Position numbers and translations under genes: made by a program. Below, piece by piece: positions 25,240 through 32,910 of a DNA stretch of 46,827 bases; the first letter of the stretch is position 1; every line of letters begins with the position of its first letter. Under the pieces are notes generated by a model. The model was not told the origin of the DNA, searched no databases, and saw nothing but the letters and a program-made list of their open reading frames with translations. The DNA comes from Pyrinomonadaceae bacterium (GTDB lineage: Bacteria; Acidobacteriota; Blastocatellia; Pyrinomonadales; Pyrinomonadaceae), in NCBI GenBank assembly GCA_019694395.1, contig JAIBCC010000040.1:1-46827 (forward strand), given 5' to 3'.

Positions 25240-25596
25240 TCAGCTTCCGTTAAAAATCTTCTGCATTTGCTCTTTGTTTTCCACGCCCCATTCGGCAAAT
25301 TTATCTAAAATCGGTGTTATACTTTCTCCAAACTCCGTTAGAGAATATTCAACTTTCGGCGGGACTTCGGTATAAACCTTTCGATTTACTAAGTTTACAT
25401 TTTCGAGCTCACGCAGTTGAGCAGTCAGCATTTTTTCGGTGATGTTGCCCAAAGCCTTTCGCAATTCACCAAAACGCATCGTTTTTTCGTTATAAAGTTT
25501 CCACAAAATTCTGCCTTTCCATTTGCCTGAGAGCAATTCGATTCCCGTTTCGACCGGGCAGAAAGAAATTTTTTCGTCTTTGCAATATTTCTTCAT
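25240..25596 (-). CDS. HxlR-family transcriptional regulator
   Basis: This 118-residue winged-helix protein has the family pattern: an N-terminal cysteine (CPVETGIELLSGKWKGRILW), then MRFGELRKALGNITEKMLTA and LVNRKVYTEVPPKVEYSLTE. It is divergent from the DJ-1-like gene with an 85-nt shared upstream region carrying an inverted repeat. Members often sense quinones or aldehydes through the cysteine. Control of the neighbouring DJ-1-like gene is inferred. Confidence 0.94.
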   Translation of the reverse strand: MKKYCKDEKISFCPVETGIELLSGKWKGRILWKLYNEKTMRFGELRKALGNITEKMLTAQLRELENVNLVNRKVYTEVPPKVEYSLTEFGESITPILDKFAEWGVENKEQMQKIFNGS

Positions 25597-25610
25597 ACTT
25601 TCTATTTGGA

Positions 25611-25637
25611 TAGTATAGTCTTAATTTGCATATACTA
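25611..25637. promoter_or_regulatory. probable HxlR operator
   Basis: TAGTATA (25611-25617) and TATACTA (25631-25637) form a perfect 7-bp inverted repeat with a 13-bp spacer, so the half-sites are 20 bp apart, two helical turns. It is centred in the divergent promoter region between the HxlR gene and the DJ-1-like gene. This layout fits a dimeric winged-helix regulator controlling both. Confidence 0.65.
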
Positions 25638-25681
25638 ACATCAATGAATGTAAAAATTCAAATCATTCGAGGAAAAACAAA

Positions 25682-26452
25682 ATGAGTTTAAAAGATGTAA
25701 ATGTTGTAAACGCAAATAATAAGAAGCGTGTAGCGATTGTGATTGCAAATCCGGCAGTTTCGACCACAACGGGTTGGAATGTCGGTTTTTGGTGGTCGGA
25801 ATTAACGCATCCGTTTTATGAATTCACCGAAAAAGGTTACGAAGTCGAGATTTTTTCGCCCGATGGCGGCAAGTCCGAGCCTGACGCGATGAGCGACCCG
25901 CGTGATGCCAGCGGATATTCCGCAAGTGATTTAATTTCAATGGGTTTCATCCACACACCGAGCCTTTTTTCATTGGTTGAAAACACGAAAAAAGTTGCAG
26001 AAATTGAGGTTGAAAAATTTGATGCAATCGTCGTTGCGGGCGGGCAATCGCCGATGTTTACTTTTGAAAATGCAACGGATTTGCACCAAAAATTTGTCGA
26101 ATTTTACCAAAAAGGCAAAGTTGCGGCAGCTTTGTGTCACGGCGTAGCAATTCTAAAATATGCTAAACTCAGTAACGGCGAATATTTAGCGAAAGGAAAA
26201 ACTGTCACAGGATTTGCGAATGTTGAAGAAGATTTTGCTGACGAAGCGGTTTGGAATTACGGAATGTTGCCGCGTGACAAACACATTATGCCGTGGCGAA
26301 TTGAAGACGAACTGAAAGCCATCGGAGCAAATTTTGTCCAGGCGGGATTGTGGCGAGGCTTTGCAATTCGGGACGGAAATTTGATTACCGGACAGCAAAA
26401 TTTTTCGGGCAGTGAAACCGCAAAATTAGTGATTGCCGCACTTGGAGAATAA
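25682..26452 (+). CDS. DJ-1/PfpI (Hsp31-like) glutamine amidotransferase-type protein
   Basis: This 256-residue protein of the large DJ-1/PfpI class probably acts as a glyoxalase III or chaperone toward reactive aldehydes. The nucleophile elbow is AAALCHGVAIL. The acidic residue lies in the WWSELTHPFYEF region, as in Hsp31-like proteins, and IVVAGGQSPMFTFE is the loop before it. GAGG lies nine bases upstream of the ATG. It is divergent from HxlR and followed by an F420-type reductase. The two enzymes and the regulator may form an electrophile-response unit. Confidence 0.92.
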   Translation: MSLKDVNVVNANNKKRVAIVIANPAVSTTTGWNVGFWWSELTHPFYEFTEKGYEVEIFSPDGGKSEPDAMSDPRDASGYSASDLISMGFIHTPSLFSLVENTKKVAEIEVEKFDAIVVAGGQSPMFTFENATDLHQKFVEFYQKGKVAAALCHGVAILKYAKLSNGEYLAKGKTVTGFANVEEDFADEAVWNYGMLPRDKHIMPWRIEDELKAIGANFVQAGLWRGFAIRDGNLITGQQNFSGSETAKLVIAALGE

Positions 26453-26461
26453 GGAAAAACA

Positions 26462-26536
26462 GGCAGAAACGCGACCATAAGGAAGCGTGTTCAATATTAA
26501 GTGCTGAACACGCTCGTTCACACTCGCGTTTCTGCC
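26462..26536. repeat. solo REP composite (copy A of the RAYT-linked repeat)
   Basis: Outer arms GGCAGAAACGCGA (26462-26474) and TCGCGTTTCTGCC (26524-26536) are perfect inverted repeats. Inner arms AGCGTGTTCA and TGAACACGCT are also perfect and enclose an 11-nt loop. The same arms bracket the RAYT gene near 36 kb (copies B and C). This copy lies between two plus-strand genes and contains no coding sequence. It could fold into a long hairpin in the transcript. Confidence 0.9.
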
Positions 26537-26550
26537 ATTTAGATGAATTT

Positions 26551-27159
26551 ATGAAAATAGCAATTATCGGAGCAGGAAATGTTGGAGCAACTTTGGGCAA
26601 ACGTTTTGCCGAAGTTGGAAACGAAGTTTTTTACGGCGTGAGAAATCCGTCGGAATATGACGAAAAAGAGTTGGGCGGCAAGGTCGGAACGAACGCCGAA
26701 GCGAGCCAAGACGCGGAAATAATTGTTTTATCCGTGCCTTATCCCGCCGTTGCGGATGCGGTAAAATCTTGCGGCGACATTTCGGGAAAAATCGTGGTTG
26801 ACGCAACCAATCCGCTTGGGATGACTCCGAACGGTTTGGCTTTAACGGTTGGTTTTGAAGCTTCGGGCGGCGAAAAATTGCAGGAAATCATTCCGCAGAC
26901 AAAAGTCGTAAAATGTTTTAATACAACGGGTTTTGGTAATATGGCAAAGCCGAACGGTTCGATGATGTTCGCCTGCGGAAACGACAAAGACGCAACCGAC
27001 AAAGTTAGAAATTTGGCTGCGTCAATCGGATTTGATGCACTGAATATTGGAGATTTGTCAAAATCAAGATTGCTTGAACCGCTGGCGATGCTCTGGATTC
27101 ATCTGGCTTTTACCAGCGAATTAAAACGCGATTTTGCTTTTGCAATTCAGAGAAACTAA
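26551..27159 (+). CDS. NADPH-dependent F420 reductase-like oxidoreductase
   Basis: This 202-residue Rossmann protein starts MKIAIIGAGNVGATLGKRFA, the dinucleotide-binding motif. VDATNPLGMTPNG and VVKCFNTTGFGNM are typical of NADP oxidoreductases of the F420-dependent family. Many such proteins in organisms without F420 use other substrates. It ends just before a bidirectional terminator. It may be co-expressed with the DJ-1-like gene across the REP composite. Confidence 0.9.
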   Translation: MKIAIIGAGNVGATLGKRFAEVGNEVFYGVRNPSEYDEKELGGKVGTNAEASQDAEIIVLSVPYPAVADAVKSCGDISGKIVVDATNPLGMTPNGLALTVGFEASGGEKLQEIIPQTKVVKCFNTTGFGNMAKPNGSMMFACGNDKDATDKVRNLAASIGFDALNIGDLSKSRLLEPLAMLWIHLAFTSELKRDFAFAIQRN

Positions 27160-27166
27160 TTCCGCG

Positions 27167-27197
27167 AAAAAGAGGCAATTTAACGCCTCTTTTTTTT
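27167..27197. terminator. bidirectional Rho-independent terminator
   Basis: AAAAGAGGC and its complement, with an 8-nt loop (AATTTAAC), form a strong hairpin with A-rich sequence before it and eight T after it. It separates the convergent F420-type reductase gene (plus) and the membrane-protein gene (minus, stop at 27197) and should serve both. Confidence 0.85.
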
Positions 27198-27976
27198 CAA
27201 TTTTCGAGCATCTTTTCGTTGTCGTTCATCAAATACGACAACAATAATCCTGCTCCCACGCCGAACAAAATAAATCCCGCCCCGTAATGCGAAACTTCGT
27301 ATTTATCGGAATAAAGTCCGCGAAACCAGGTCAAAGCGATTCCGTCAAGAAACATTGCTGTCAGCGTCACGATTGAAACTGAATTCAGCAGTTCCGATTT
27401 TTGCAAATTGACGATCTTTTGAGTAATCAAAATAAAAACGTATGAAAGCGGAAAAAGCAAAACTAACGCCAAAATCCTGTAATTATTGTTTTCGGAAAAG
27501 ACCGAATCGCCGAAAAATCTGATAATCATCGCCCCCACAAACCAGAAAATTGCTCCTAAAATAACAGACAAAATCACTTTTTTTCGCCCAAGAGTGATGT
27601 TGTTTTGCGTCATCAGATACGCAATCAATAAGCCTGCTCCGCCGCCCCACAAAATCCAAGCGGCTCCGTAATGCGAAATTTCGTAAACATCGTGATAAAT
27701 TTGTCTGAAAAAATTCAAAGCGATTCCGTCCAAAAATACTGCGGCGAAATTCATCACGACAACCGCAGTCAAAATTTCCGAATGATTCAATTTTACGGCT
27801 TTGATGGCGATGAAAATTGCCAGAAACAACATCGGAAAAGCCAGCACAAACATTTCGATTTTATACGGACTGTCTTCCGTAAATACATAATTTCCCAATA
27901 ATTTAACTGATATTGCCCCGTTAAACCAAAAAATAATTCCAAGAATGATCAATAAAATCAATTTTGAGTTTTTCAT
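27197..27976 (-). CDS. membrane protein with internal duplication (DUF5367-like)
   Basis: This 259-residue integral membrane protein is built of two similar halves of about 125 residues. The first has IIFWFNGAISVKLLGNYVF, DGIALNFFRQIY and ISHYGAAWILWGGGAGLLI. The second has AIFWFVGAMIIRFFGDSVF, DGIALTWFRGLY and VSHYGAGFILFGVGAGLLL. Each half has four hydrophobic helices. Single-unit relatives of about 130 residues correspond, from memory, to DUF5367. It lies 44 nt downstream of a Crp-type regulator gene that probably controls it. Function is unknown. Confidence 0.75.
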   Translation of the reverse strand: MKNSKLILLIILGIIFWFNGAISVKLLGNYVFTEDSPYKIEMFVLAFPMLFLAIFIAIKAVKLNHSEILTAVVVMNFAAVFLDGIALNFFRQIYHDVYEISHYGAAWILWGGGAGLLIAYLMTQNNITLGRKKVILSVILGAIFWFVGAMIIRFFGDSVFSENNNYRILALVLLFPLSYVFILITQKIVNLQKSELLNSVSIVTLTAMFLDGIALTWFRGLYSDKYEVSHYGAGFILFGVGAGLLLSYLMNDNEKMLEN

Positions 27977-28020
27977 GACTAAAAATTAACCTAATTGCGT
28001 TGAAATTAAATTGACATATA

Positions 28021-28590
28021 TCAAGAAATTGCGTTTTTTCTGATGCGGCTCAAGGTTTCGGGCGTGATTCCGAGGTAAGAAGCAATGTGAAAAAGCGAGG
28101 CTCTTTGTAAAATTTCGGGATGCTTTTCGGTCATATAACGATAGCGTTCTTTGGCAGTTCTGAAATGCAACGCGGCGTTTTTATCAAGCATTTGTTCAAT
28201 GATTTGCACCAGAATCAAATGCGTAACTTTTTGGGTTTCGGGAAATTCTTCCAGTTCCTTTTCCACTTCCGAAGCGGTCATCGAATAAAGGATTGAATCT
28301 TCCAAAAGCTCGATAAAATAACGGCTCGGCTGACGCTGAAAGAAACTGTCAAAAGCCGTTACGAACGAATTTTCCAACGCGAAAGAATCGGTAATTTCCT
28401 TGCCGTCTTCGTTGCAGTAAAACCAACGAACCAAACCTTTTTCGATAAAATAAACCTTTTCGCAAACCTCGTCCGCCCGATGCAGTAAGGTGTTTTTCGG
28501 CAAAATTTCCCGCCGTATTTTCCCAGAAATATATTTTTTCGCCTCAACCGACAGCAGAACAAACGAATTTATATATTCGATGACATTCAT
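28021..28590 (-). CDS. Crp/Fnr-family regulator
   Basis: This 189-residue protein has an N-terminal cyclic-nucleotide-binding-type beta barrel (LLHRADEVCEKVYFIEKGLVR and GKEITDSFALENSFV) and a C-terminal helix-turn-helix ending HIASYLGITPETLSRIRK. It lacks the cysteines of Fnr and the classical cAMP phosphate-binding cassette, so the ligand is unclear. It resembles the Crp-like regulators that sit next to small membrane or NAD(P)H genes in Bacteroidota and Acidobacteriota. Confidence 0.92.
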   Translation of the reverse strand: MNVIEYINSFVLLSVEAKKYISGKIRREILPKNTLLHRADEVCEKVYFIEKGLVRWFYCNEDGKEITDSFALENSFVTAFDSFFQRQPSRYFIELLEDSILYSMTASEVEKELEEFPETQKVTHLILVQIIEQMLDKNAALHFRTAKERYRYMTEKHPEILQRASLFHIASYLGITPETLSRIRKNAIS

Positions 28591-28607
28591 ACTTTAAAAA
28601 CTATTCC

Positions 28608-28698
28608 GATAAGATCGGAGTCGGATTTTCCTTTTCTTCTACACTTATACTCTGAAGACAGAGTTTTACAATACTGTTGTGCGGGCTGAATTCAAATT
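28608..28698 (-). pseudogene. fragment of a TPR-Arr type N-terminus
   Basis: The minus strand encodes EFSPHNSIVKLCLQSISVEE and reaches a stop within about 33 codons. The intact TPR-Arr protein (22340-23083) begins EFSPHNNIVKLCIQGMISQD, so 13 of the first 15 residues agree. No Arr domain follows. It is a decayed second copy of that protein's N-terminus, in the 334-nt gap between the Crp gene and the GH-like gene. Confidence 0.7.
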
Positions 28699-28714
28699 TG
28701 TAATTCTACCAAAT

Positions 28715-28741
28715 AAAAAAAGACAAAGCCGAAACTTCACC
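28715..28741 (-). terminator. decayed copy of the thiC terminator
   Basis: This stretch resembles the hairpin following thiC: plus-strand AAAAAAAGACAAAGCCGAAA here, against AAAAAAGGACGAAGCCGAAA at 33475. Base changes have spoiled part of the stem. It lies downstream of thiC-tail fragment 1, at a similar distance to that seen at the true thiC end, showing that the duplicated segment carried terminator sequence too. Confidence 0.55.
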
Positions 28742-28769
28742 CAACCTTTTTGAACAATTCACAATATTT

Positions 28770-28938
28770 CTAATGATGATCTTTCGCGCCTTTGGGAACA
28801 TTACCTTGATAGATTTCATCACCTGTTGTCACAAATTACTTTGCCTTTTCTGCCATTCCGACTGCTACTGCTTTTTCTTCAACGCCTTACTCCTTCGCAA
28901 ATTCCGAGGAGTCCTGAGTAATGTTTATTGAGCAAATG
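28770..28938 (-). pseudogene. thiC 3'-end fragment 1
   Basis: Read in the thiC frame, the minus strand gives TQDSSEFAKE-stop-GVEEKA, then VGMAEKAK-stop-FV and EIYQGNVPKGAKDHH with a TAG stop at 28770. The true ThiC tail reads TQDVREFAKEQGVAEEKA, VGMAEKAKEFV and EIYQGNVPEGAKEHH. About 55 codons are preserved with two in-frame stops. The 3' end of the neighbouring GH-like gene (stop at 28925) lies inside this fragment. Confidence 0.9.
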
Positions 28939-29956
28939 GTCTATAATTCACATCTTTTTTGATGATCTTTGCACTTTTGGTTTTCAAAAAAGGAACTGTT
29001 TCCGACTTAAAAAAAGGATTTTCCGTTCCCCAAAAGATGTATGTCAAATGAAGCTCTTTTTCGGCGAATTGGTATATTTCCTCAGCCGTTATTCGTTTAT
29101 TGGTTTGTGGATTAATGTAGTTATAGTTACCATCTTGAACTGCTAAACTTGTCGGCACTTTTTGGTAACTGCTTTTGATTAGTGGGTAACTTTTTTGTTC
29201 CTTTTTATACGGAAATAAATCGGGACCGCCGACACCGATATTGTTTGCCCAAGCAAACTCATAAACTTCTTTTAGCGAAGCGGAGGCTAAACCGGGAACG
29301 CGACAGCCGGGCATAAAATTGGCATAAGCAATAACCGTTGATTTTGGAAATGCCTTTTTAAGAGCCGCCAAATTTTCCGTAACTGCTTCTTTGTATCGCG
29401 GACAAGTAAAGCCGGGTGGATGCAATTTGCCGCTTCCAAATTCGACCGCTGTTTCCTCGGTATTTATCCCTTCAACAATTCCGTCAAACTCTTTTCCCAA
29501 AGCGGCGTAAAGTTTATGCAGTCTCTTTTGCACTTCCGCATCCCAACGTCTCGTCGCCCAACCTTCCTGAGTATATTCTTTTTCGTCGGAGTCTTTGAAT
29601 GAATATGTTTTGTTCGCTCCGCCATTATAAATCGGGTCTTCCAACAAATATTTCGGTGCGTGATTATACTGCGTTGAGAAAGAAACATCCTGAATTTGAA
29701 TAAACAGCTTTTTCCCCGATTTCTTGAGAAACTTCAAATCCTCTTTAATCAAACTAAAATCGTATTTGTCTTTAGTATGCTCTAATTGCCGCCAGGAATA
29801 AGCAACTTGAACACCGTCAAAAAGTTCGGGTTTCCAATAGTTTGAATTCCTTAACAGTTCTCTGTCCATTCCCACAAACAAAAAATTCTTTATCTGAGAG
29901 AACGAATTACTAGCCGCAAATAAGATCAAAGCAAAAGTAAAAAGTATTTGTTTCAT
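28925..29956 (-). CDS. secreted TIM-barrel glycoside-hydrolase-like protein
   Basis: This 343-residue exported protein has a signal peptide (ILFTFALILFAASNSFS, cleavage near SQI). The body looks like a glycosidase-type barrel: DGVQVAYSWRQLEHTKDKYD resembles the opening of GH5/GH42-like folds, FIQIQDVSF follows, and EGINTEETAVEFG could hold an acid/base Glu. YIFWGTENPFF near the end may hold the second carboxylate. Family assignment is by impression only. Its last codons, PFAQ-stop, lie in a thiC-tail fragment, so its C-terminus was probably changed when the two were joined. Confidence 0.65.
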   Translation of the reverse strand: MKQILFTFALILFAASNSFSQIKNFLFVGMDRELLRNSNYWKPELFDGVQVAYSWRQLEHTKDKYDFSLIKEDLKFLKKSGKKLFIQIQDVSFSTQYNHAPKYLLEDPIYNGGANKTYSFKDSDEKEYTQEGWATRRWDAEVQKRLHKLYAALGKEFDGIVEGINTEETAVEFGSGKLHPPGFTCPRYKEAVTENLAALKKAFPKSTVIAYANFMPGCRVPGLASASLKEVYEFAWANNIGVGGPDLFPYKKEQKSYPLIKSSYQKVPTSLAVQDGNYNYINPQTNKRITAEEIYQFAEKELHLTYIFWGTENPFFKSETVPFLKTKSAKIIKKDVNYRPFAQ

Positions 29957-29996
29957 ACTCTGAAAAACTCCGAACTTGAATAAATTTTAGACTAAA

Positions 29997-30105
29997 TCAA
30001 TGACAATCTTTCGAACTCTCTTGCTTCCCCTGATGAATCGCACTTCATTTATTAACAAATTTATTCGCCTTCTACGCCATTCGGACGGCGAGGGCTTCTT
30101 TCATT
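29997..30105 (-). pseudogene. thiC 3'-end fragment 2
   Basis: The minus strand in the thiC frame reads KEALAVRMA-stop-KANKFVNK-stop, then IHQG and KDCH-stop (29997). This aligns with EKALAVGMAEKAKEFVQSGS, IYQG and KEHH-stop of ThiC. It is more decayed than fragment 1 and covers about 36 codons. The HEAT-repeat gene upstream stops at 30101, at the 5' edge of this fragment. Confidence 0.8.
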
Positions 30106-31141
30106 TTGTAATTATTTTTTCCAAAACCGCTTTGATCAGAGATTCACGATTACCGCTATTTAATGCTTTGTAAATCTCTTCATCCGAAAAATTGCCGATT
30201 CTTCCCAATAAAATAAACGGCGAAGCGGCGTGACCGGAAGATTTCCAACGTGACATTTCCACCAACGAATCTAAAGCCTTCTGACGCAGTTTCGATAAAA
30301 TCGCCGGATTGCGGTCTTCGGTGAGCCGGACTAAAGCGATAGACGATTTATTGCGGTCAGTCCATTCAATGGAATTAAGTTTTTCGATAAATGGTTCAAA
30401 TGGAATTTTGATTTGCGTTTGAGTTGATTTTTTGGCAAAAGAAGCAAGAATTGACAAAGCCCGCATCGAATTATTGCGGACATTTTCGTTTGCATCATTC
30501 ATTCCCCAAACCAAATCGTTCAAGATTTTTGGCTTGTTTTTGTGATAAGCAATGATTTGAATTGCTAAAGCTCGATGCTTTGCATCTGATGATTTTCGGA
30601 GGACAGTGCGAAGTTGTTTGAGTGATTTCTTGGAATAGAAAATATATTTTTCCTGAATTGTTCGCAATTTCGGATAATTGAACAAAGCGTGTCCTTGAGA
30701 ATCATCTTCACTGTTTTCACCCTTCAAAACCGCTTCGCTCAAAGCATTTTCAAATTCTTTACCTGTTTTGATCATATAATCAGGCAAACGAATCTTGCCG
30801 ACCGGTTCAGGACGAAACTTTAAAACATTCGAGCCTTCTTCACTTATTCCGACATAAAGAATTGCTTTTCCACCCTCACAACAAACAACATTTAAGTTTG
30901 CCACTCGCACATTAGGCAAACTTTCCAATCTTTTCCGAACTTCACTGCTCGATTCGGGTAGTTTGTCTCCTTCTTTAATCTGAAGTGCCTGACGAATTTG
31001 TTGTTTGCTCACGCTTCGCAGACCATAAAAATCAATGATACCAACTGTCGGAATTTGCCCTTCTATCGAAACCGATAAAAGAGCGAAAAGAAAACACCCG
31101 TAAATTAAGCGGATCCAATTTGCGAACGATGTATTTTTCAT
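30101..31141 (-). CDS. exported POTRA-like plus HEAT-repeat protein
   Basis: This 346-residue protein has an N-terminal hydrophobic signal (LIYGCFLFALLSVSIEG). Residues about 32-105 look like a POTRA domain: VGIIDFYGLRSVSKQQIRQA, then LESLPNVRVANLNVVCCEGG and KAILYVGISEEG. The rest is helical with HEAT-like pairs such as AKHRALAIQIIAYHK and ENVRNNSMRALSILASF. The POTRA plus HEAT combination is unusual. Its stop lies against thiC-tail fragment 2 and its start is 6 nt after the stop of fragment 3. It is likely periplasmic; its role is unknown. Confidence 0.75.
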   Translation of the reverse strand: MKNTSFANWIRLIYGCFLFALLSVSIEGQIPTVGIIDFYGLRSVSKQQIRQALQIKEGDKLPESSSEVRKRLESLPNVRVANLNVVCCEGGKAILYVGISEEGSNVLKFRPEPVGKIRLPDYMIKTGKEFENALSEAVLKGENSEDDSQGHALFNYPKLRTIQEKYIFYSKKSLKQLRTVLRKSSDAKHRALAIQIIAYHKNKPKILNDLVWGMNDANENVRNNSMRALSILASFAKKSTQTQIKIPFEPFIEKLNSIEWTDRNKSSIALVRLTEDRNPAILSKLRQKALDSLVEMSRWKSSGHAASPFILLGRIGNFSDEEIYKALNSGNRESLIKAVLEKIITK

Positions 31142-31147
31142 CTCAGA

Positions 31148-31238
31148 TTAGTGGAAATCTTTCACCCCATCAGGCAAATTCCTTTGATAAATCTAACTTC
31201 CTTTATTAACAAATCCCCTGGCTTTTTCAGCAAATATT
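31148..31238 (-). pseudogene. thiC 3'-end fragment 3
   Basis: The minus strand reads FAEKARGFVNKGS-stop-IYQRNLPDGVKDFH-stop. The ThiC tail is MAEKAKEFVQSGSEIYQGNVPEGAKEHH, so alignment is gap-free over about 28 codons with one internal stop. It fills most of the 134-nt space between the HEAT-protein start and the ester-cyclase-like stop. Confidence 0.85.
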
Positions 31239-31275
31239 TTAGATTATCAATGCCTTTACGAATTATGAACGTAAT

Positions 31276-31704
31276 TTAAGATAAAAGCCCGATTTGCTGC
31301 ATAATTGCCAGATTGTCCATCAAATTCCAGGTTTCGATTATCAGCCCCTCGTCATTAAAAAGATGTAAGTCCCAAAACTCGGCGACAATTTTTTTATTGG
31401 TCGGCGGCACGCCCAAGACTGTTATTGAATGCGTTGCCGTGGCGACGCTTCTGCCCATTACCCAATTTTCTTCGGCAACGGGGTGTTCAACGGTGATCTG
31501 AACATCCGTCCAGGTTTCGCGCAATCCTGCTAAAAACTTCTGAATTCCTTCGCGTCCTTTTACACTCTTTTTCGATTTAACTTCGTGGTCCGGCGCGTAG
31601 AAAAGAATACATTCGTCAATTTTATTTTGGTTAAAGGCTTCCTTAGCTTTCAAGTAATTCGCCTTATTGCGTTTTGCTTTTTCCAATGGATTCAATTTTC
31701 CCAT
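31276..31704 (-). CDS. SnoaL-like / ester-cyclase family protein
   Basis: This 142-residue cone-shaped NTF2-like fold protein has EAFNQNKIDECILFYAPDHE, GREGIQKFLAGLRETWTDVQ and the VAEFWDLHLFNDEGLIIETW segment, which together match SnoaL-type polyketide cyclase-like proteins. Such proteins are frequent in accessory regions and mostly of unknown substrate. It is followed within 40 nt by thiC-tail fragment 3 and preceded by fragment 4. Confidence 0.85.
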   Translation of the reverse strand: MGKLNPLEKAKRNKANYLKAKEAFNQNKIDECILFYAPDHEVKSKKSVKGREGIQKFLAGLRETWTDVQITVEHPVAEENWVMGRSVATATHSITVLGVPPTNKKIVAEFWDLHLFNDEGLIIETWNLMDNLAIMQQIGLLS

Positions 31705-31754
31705 AGTTTACGATTTTTAAATTTTTAAGGTTCGTCTTAAATGTTCAGACGAAT

Positions 31755-31830
31755 TGAATGATGATCTTTCGCCCATCCGGCAGATTCTACTGATAAATTT
31801 CGCTTCCACTTCTGACACTTTGATACCTAA
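31755..31830 (-). pseudogene. thiC 3'-end fragment 4
   Basis: The minus strand reads RSGSEIYQ-stop-NLPD, then after a one- to two-base slip AKDHHS; the original stop is replaced by a serine codon. ThiC has QSGSEIYQGNVPEGAKEHH-stop. About 22 codons remain. It lies in the 252-nt divergent space between the SnoaL-like gene and the plus-strand dehydrogenase gene. The remainder of that space shows nothing else recognisable. Confidence 0.75.
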
Positions 31831-31956
31831 CGGAACTCAAGCACAAAAGATATTGATTATTTGCATAACTTTCAAAAAAAAACTGCTAATATTAAAGCAC
31901 AATTTAAAGCGACCATAGACTACAAAATTATTTACTAACTAAATTTCAAGTATTTT

Positions 31957-32910
31957 ATGAAAGCAATAGTTTATACACAATACGGACCACCGGAAGTTCT
32001 TCAACTCAAAGAAATAGGAAAACCTTTGCCTAAGGATGATGAAATTCTGTTAAGAGTGAAAGCTACAGCAGTCAATTCAGGGGATTGGCGACTTCGGAAA
32101 GCCGACCCATTTGGTGTCAGGCTGTTTTTTGGGCTAATGAAACCAAAAATAAACATACTCGGTAGTGTTTTTTCAGGTGAAATTGAAAGCGTGGGTAAAG
32201 ATGTCAGACTTTTCCGGGTTGGTGACGAAGTCTTTGGACATACAGATATGCGTTTGGGGGCGTATGCAGAGTATAAATGTTTGCCTGAAAATGGAACCTT
32301 GACATTAAAACCCGACAGCCTCTCACATACTGAAGCCGCAGTTATTCCGTTTGGAGGAACTAGCGCCTGGCATTTTATTAAAAAGGCGGCTATCAAACAA
32401 GGGCAAAAAGTGCTTATCAATGGGGCATCAGGAGCGGTTGGCAGTTCAGCCGTTCAACTTGCGAAGTATTTTGAGGCACACGTTACAGGAGTCTGCAGCA
32501 CCGCGAATATTGATTTAGTAAAGTCCCTAGGTGCTGATAGCGTAATAGATTACACGAAGCAAGATTTTACCAAAAACAGTCAAACTTATGACATAATTTT
32601 CGACACCGTTAATAAAATCCCCTTTTCAAATGCTTTAAAATCGCTGAATAAAAATGGCATATTGATTTTAAGTTCTGCCGGAATTCTAGAAATGCTGCGA
32701 GGCTTTTGGACTTCAATGACAAGCAGCAAGAAAGTATTGACCGGGGTAATAAGTCATACTGCTGAAGACATTAACTTTCTTAAAAAACTTATTGAAACCA
32801 ACAAGTTGAAACCCGTTATTGATAAAACCTATCCATTAGAGCAGATTGCGGAGGCACATACTTATGTTGAGAAAGGTCACAAAAAAGGAAATGTTGCAAT
32901 TACCCTGTAA
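31957..32910 (+). CDS. zinc-type/quinone-oxidoreductase-like NAD(P)-dependent dehydrogenase
   Basis: This 317-residue MDR protein starts MKAIVYTQYGPPEVLQLKEI. The N-terminal GroES-like domain contains AVNSGDWRLRKADPF and VGDEVFGHTD. The cofactor domain has GQKVLINGASGAVGSSAVQL with the GxxGxxG-type loop. It lacks the catalytic and structural zinc cysteines, so it is of the quinone oxidoreductase type. It is the only plus-strand gene in the thiC-tail zone, opposite to its neighbours, suggesting independent arrival. Confidence 0.93.
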   Translation: MKAIVYTQYGPPEVLQLKEIGKPLPKDDEILLRVKATAVNSGDWRLRKADPFGVRLFFGLMKPKINILGSVFSGEIESVGKDVRLFRVGDEVFGHTDMRLGAYAEYKCLPENGTLTLKPDSLSHTEAAVIPFGGTSAWHFIKKAAIKQGQKVLINGASGAVGSSAVQLAKYFEAHVTGVCSTANIDLVKSLGADSVIDYTKQDFTKNSQTYDIIFDTVNKIPFSNALKSLNKNGILILSSAGILEMLRGFWTSMTSSKKVLTGVISHTAEDINFLKKLIETNKLKPVIDKTYPLEQIAEAHTYVEKGHKKGNVAITL

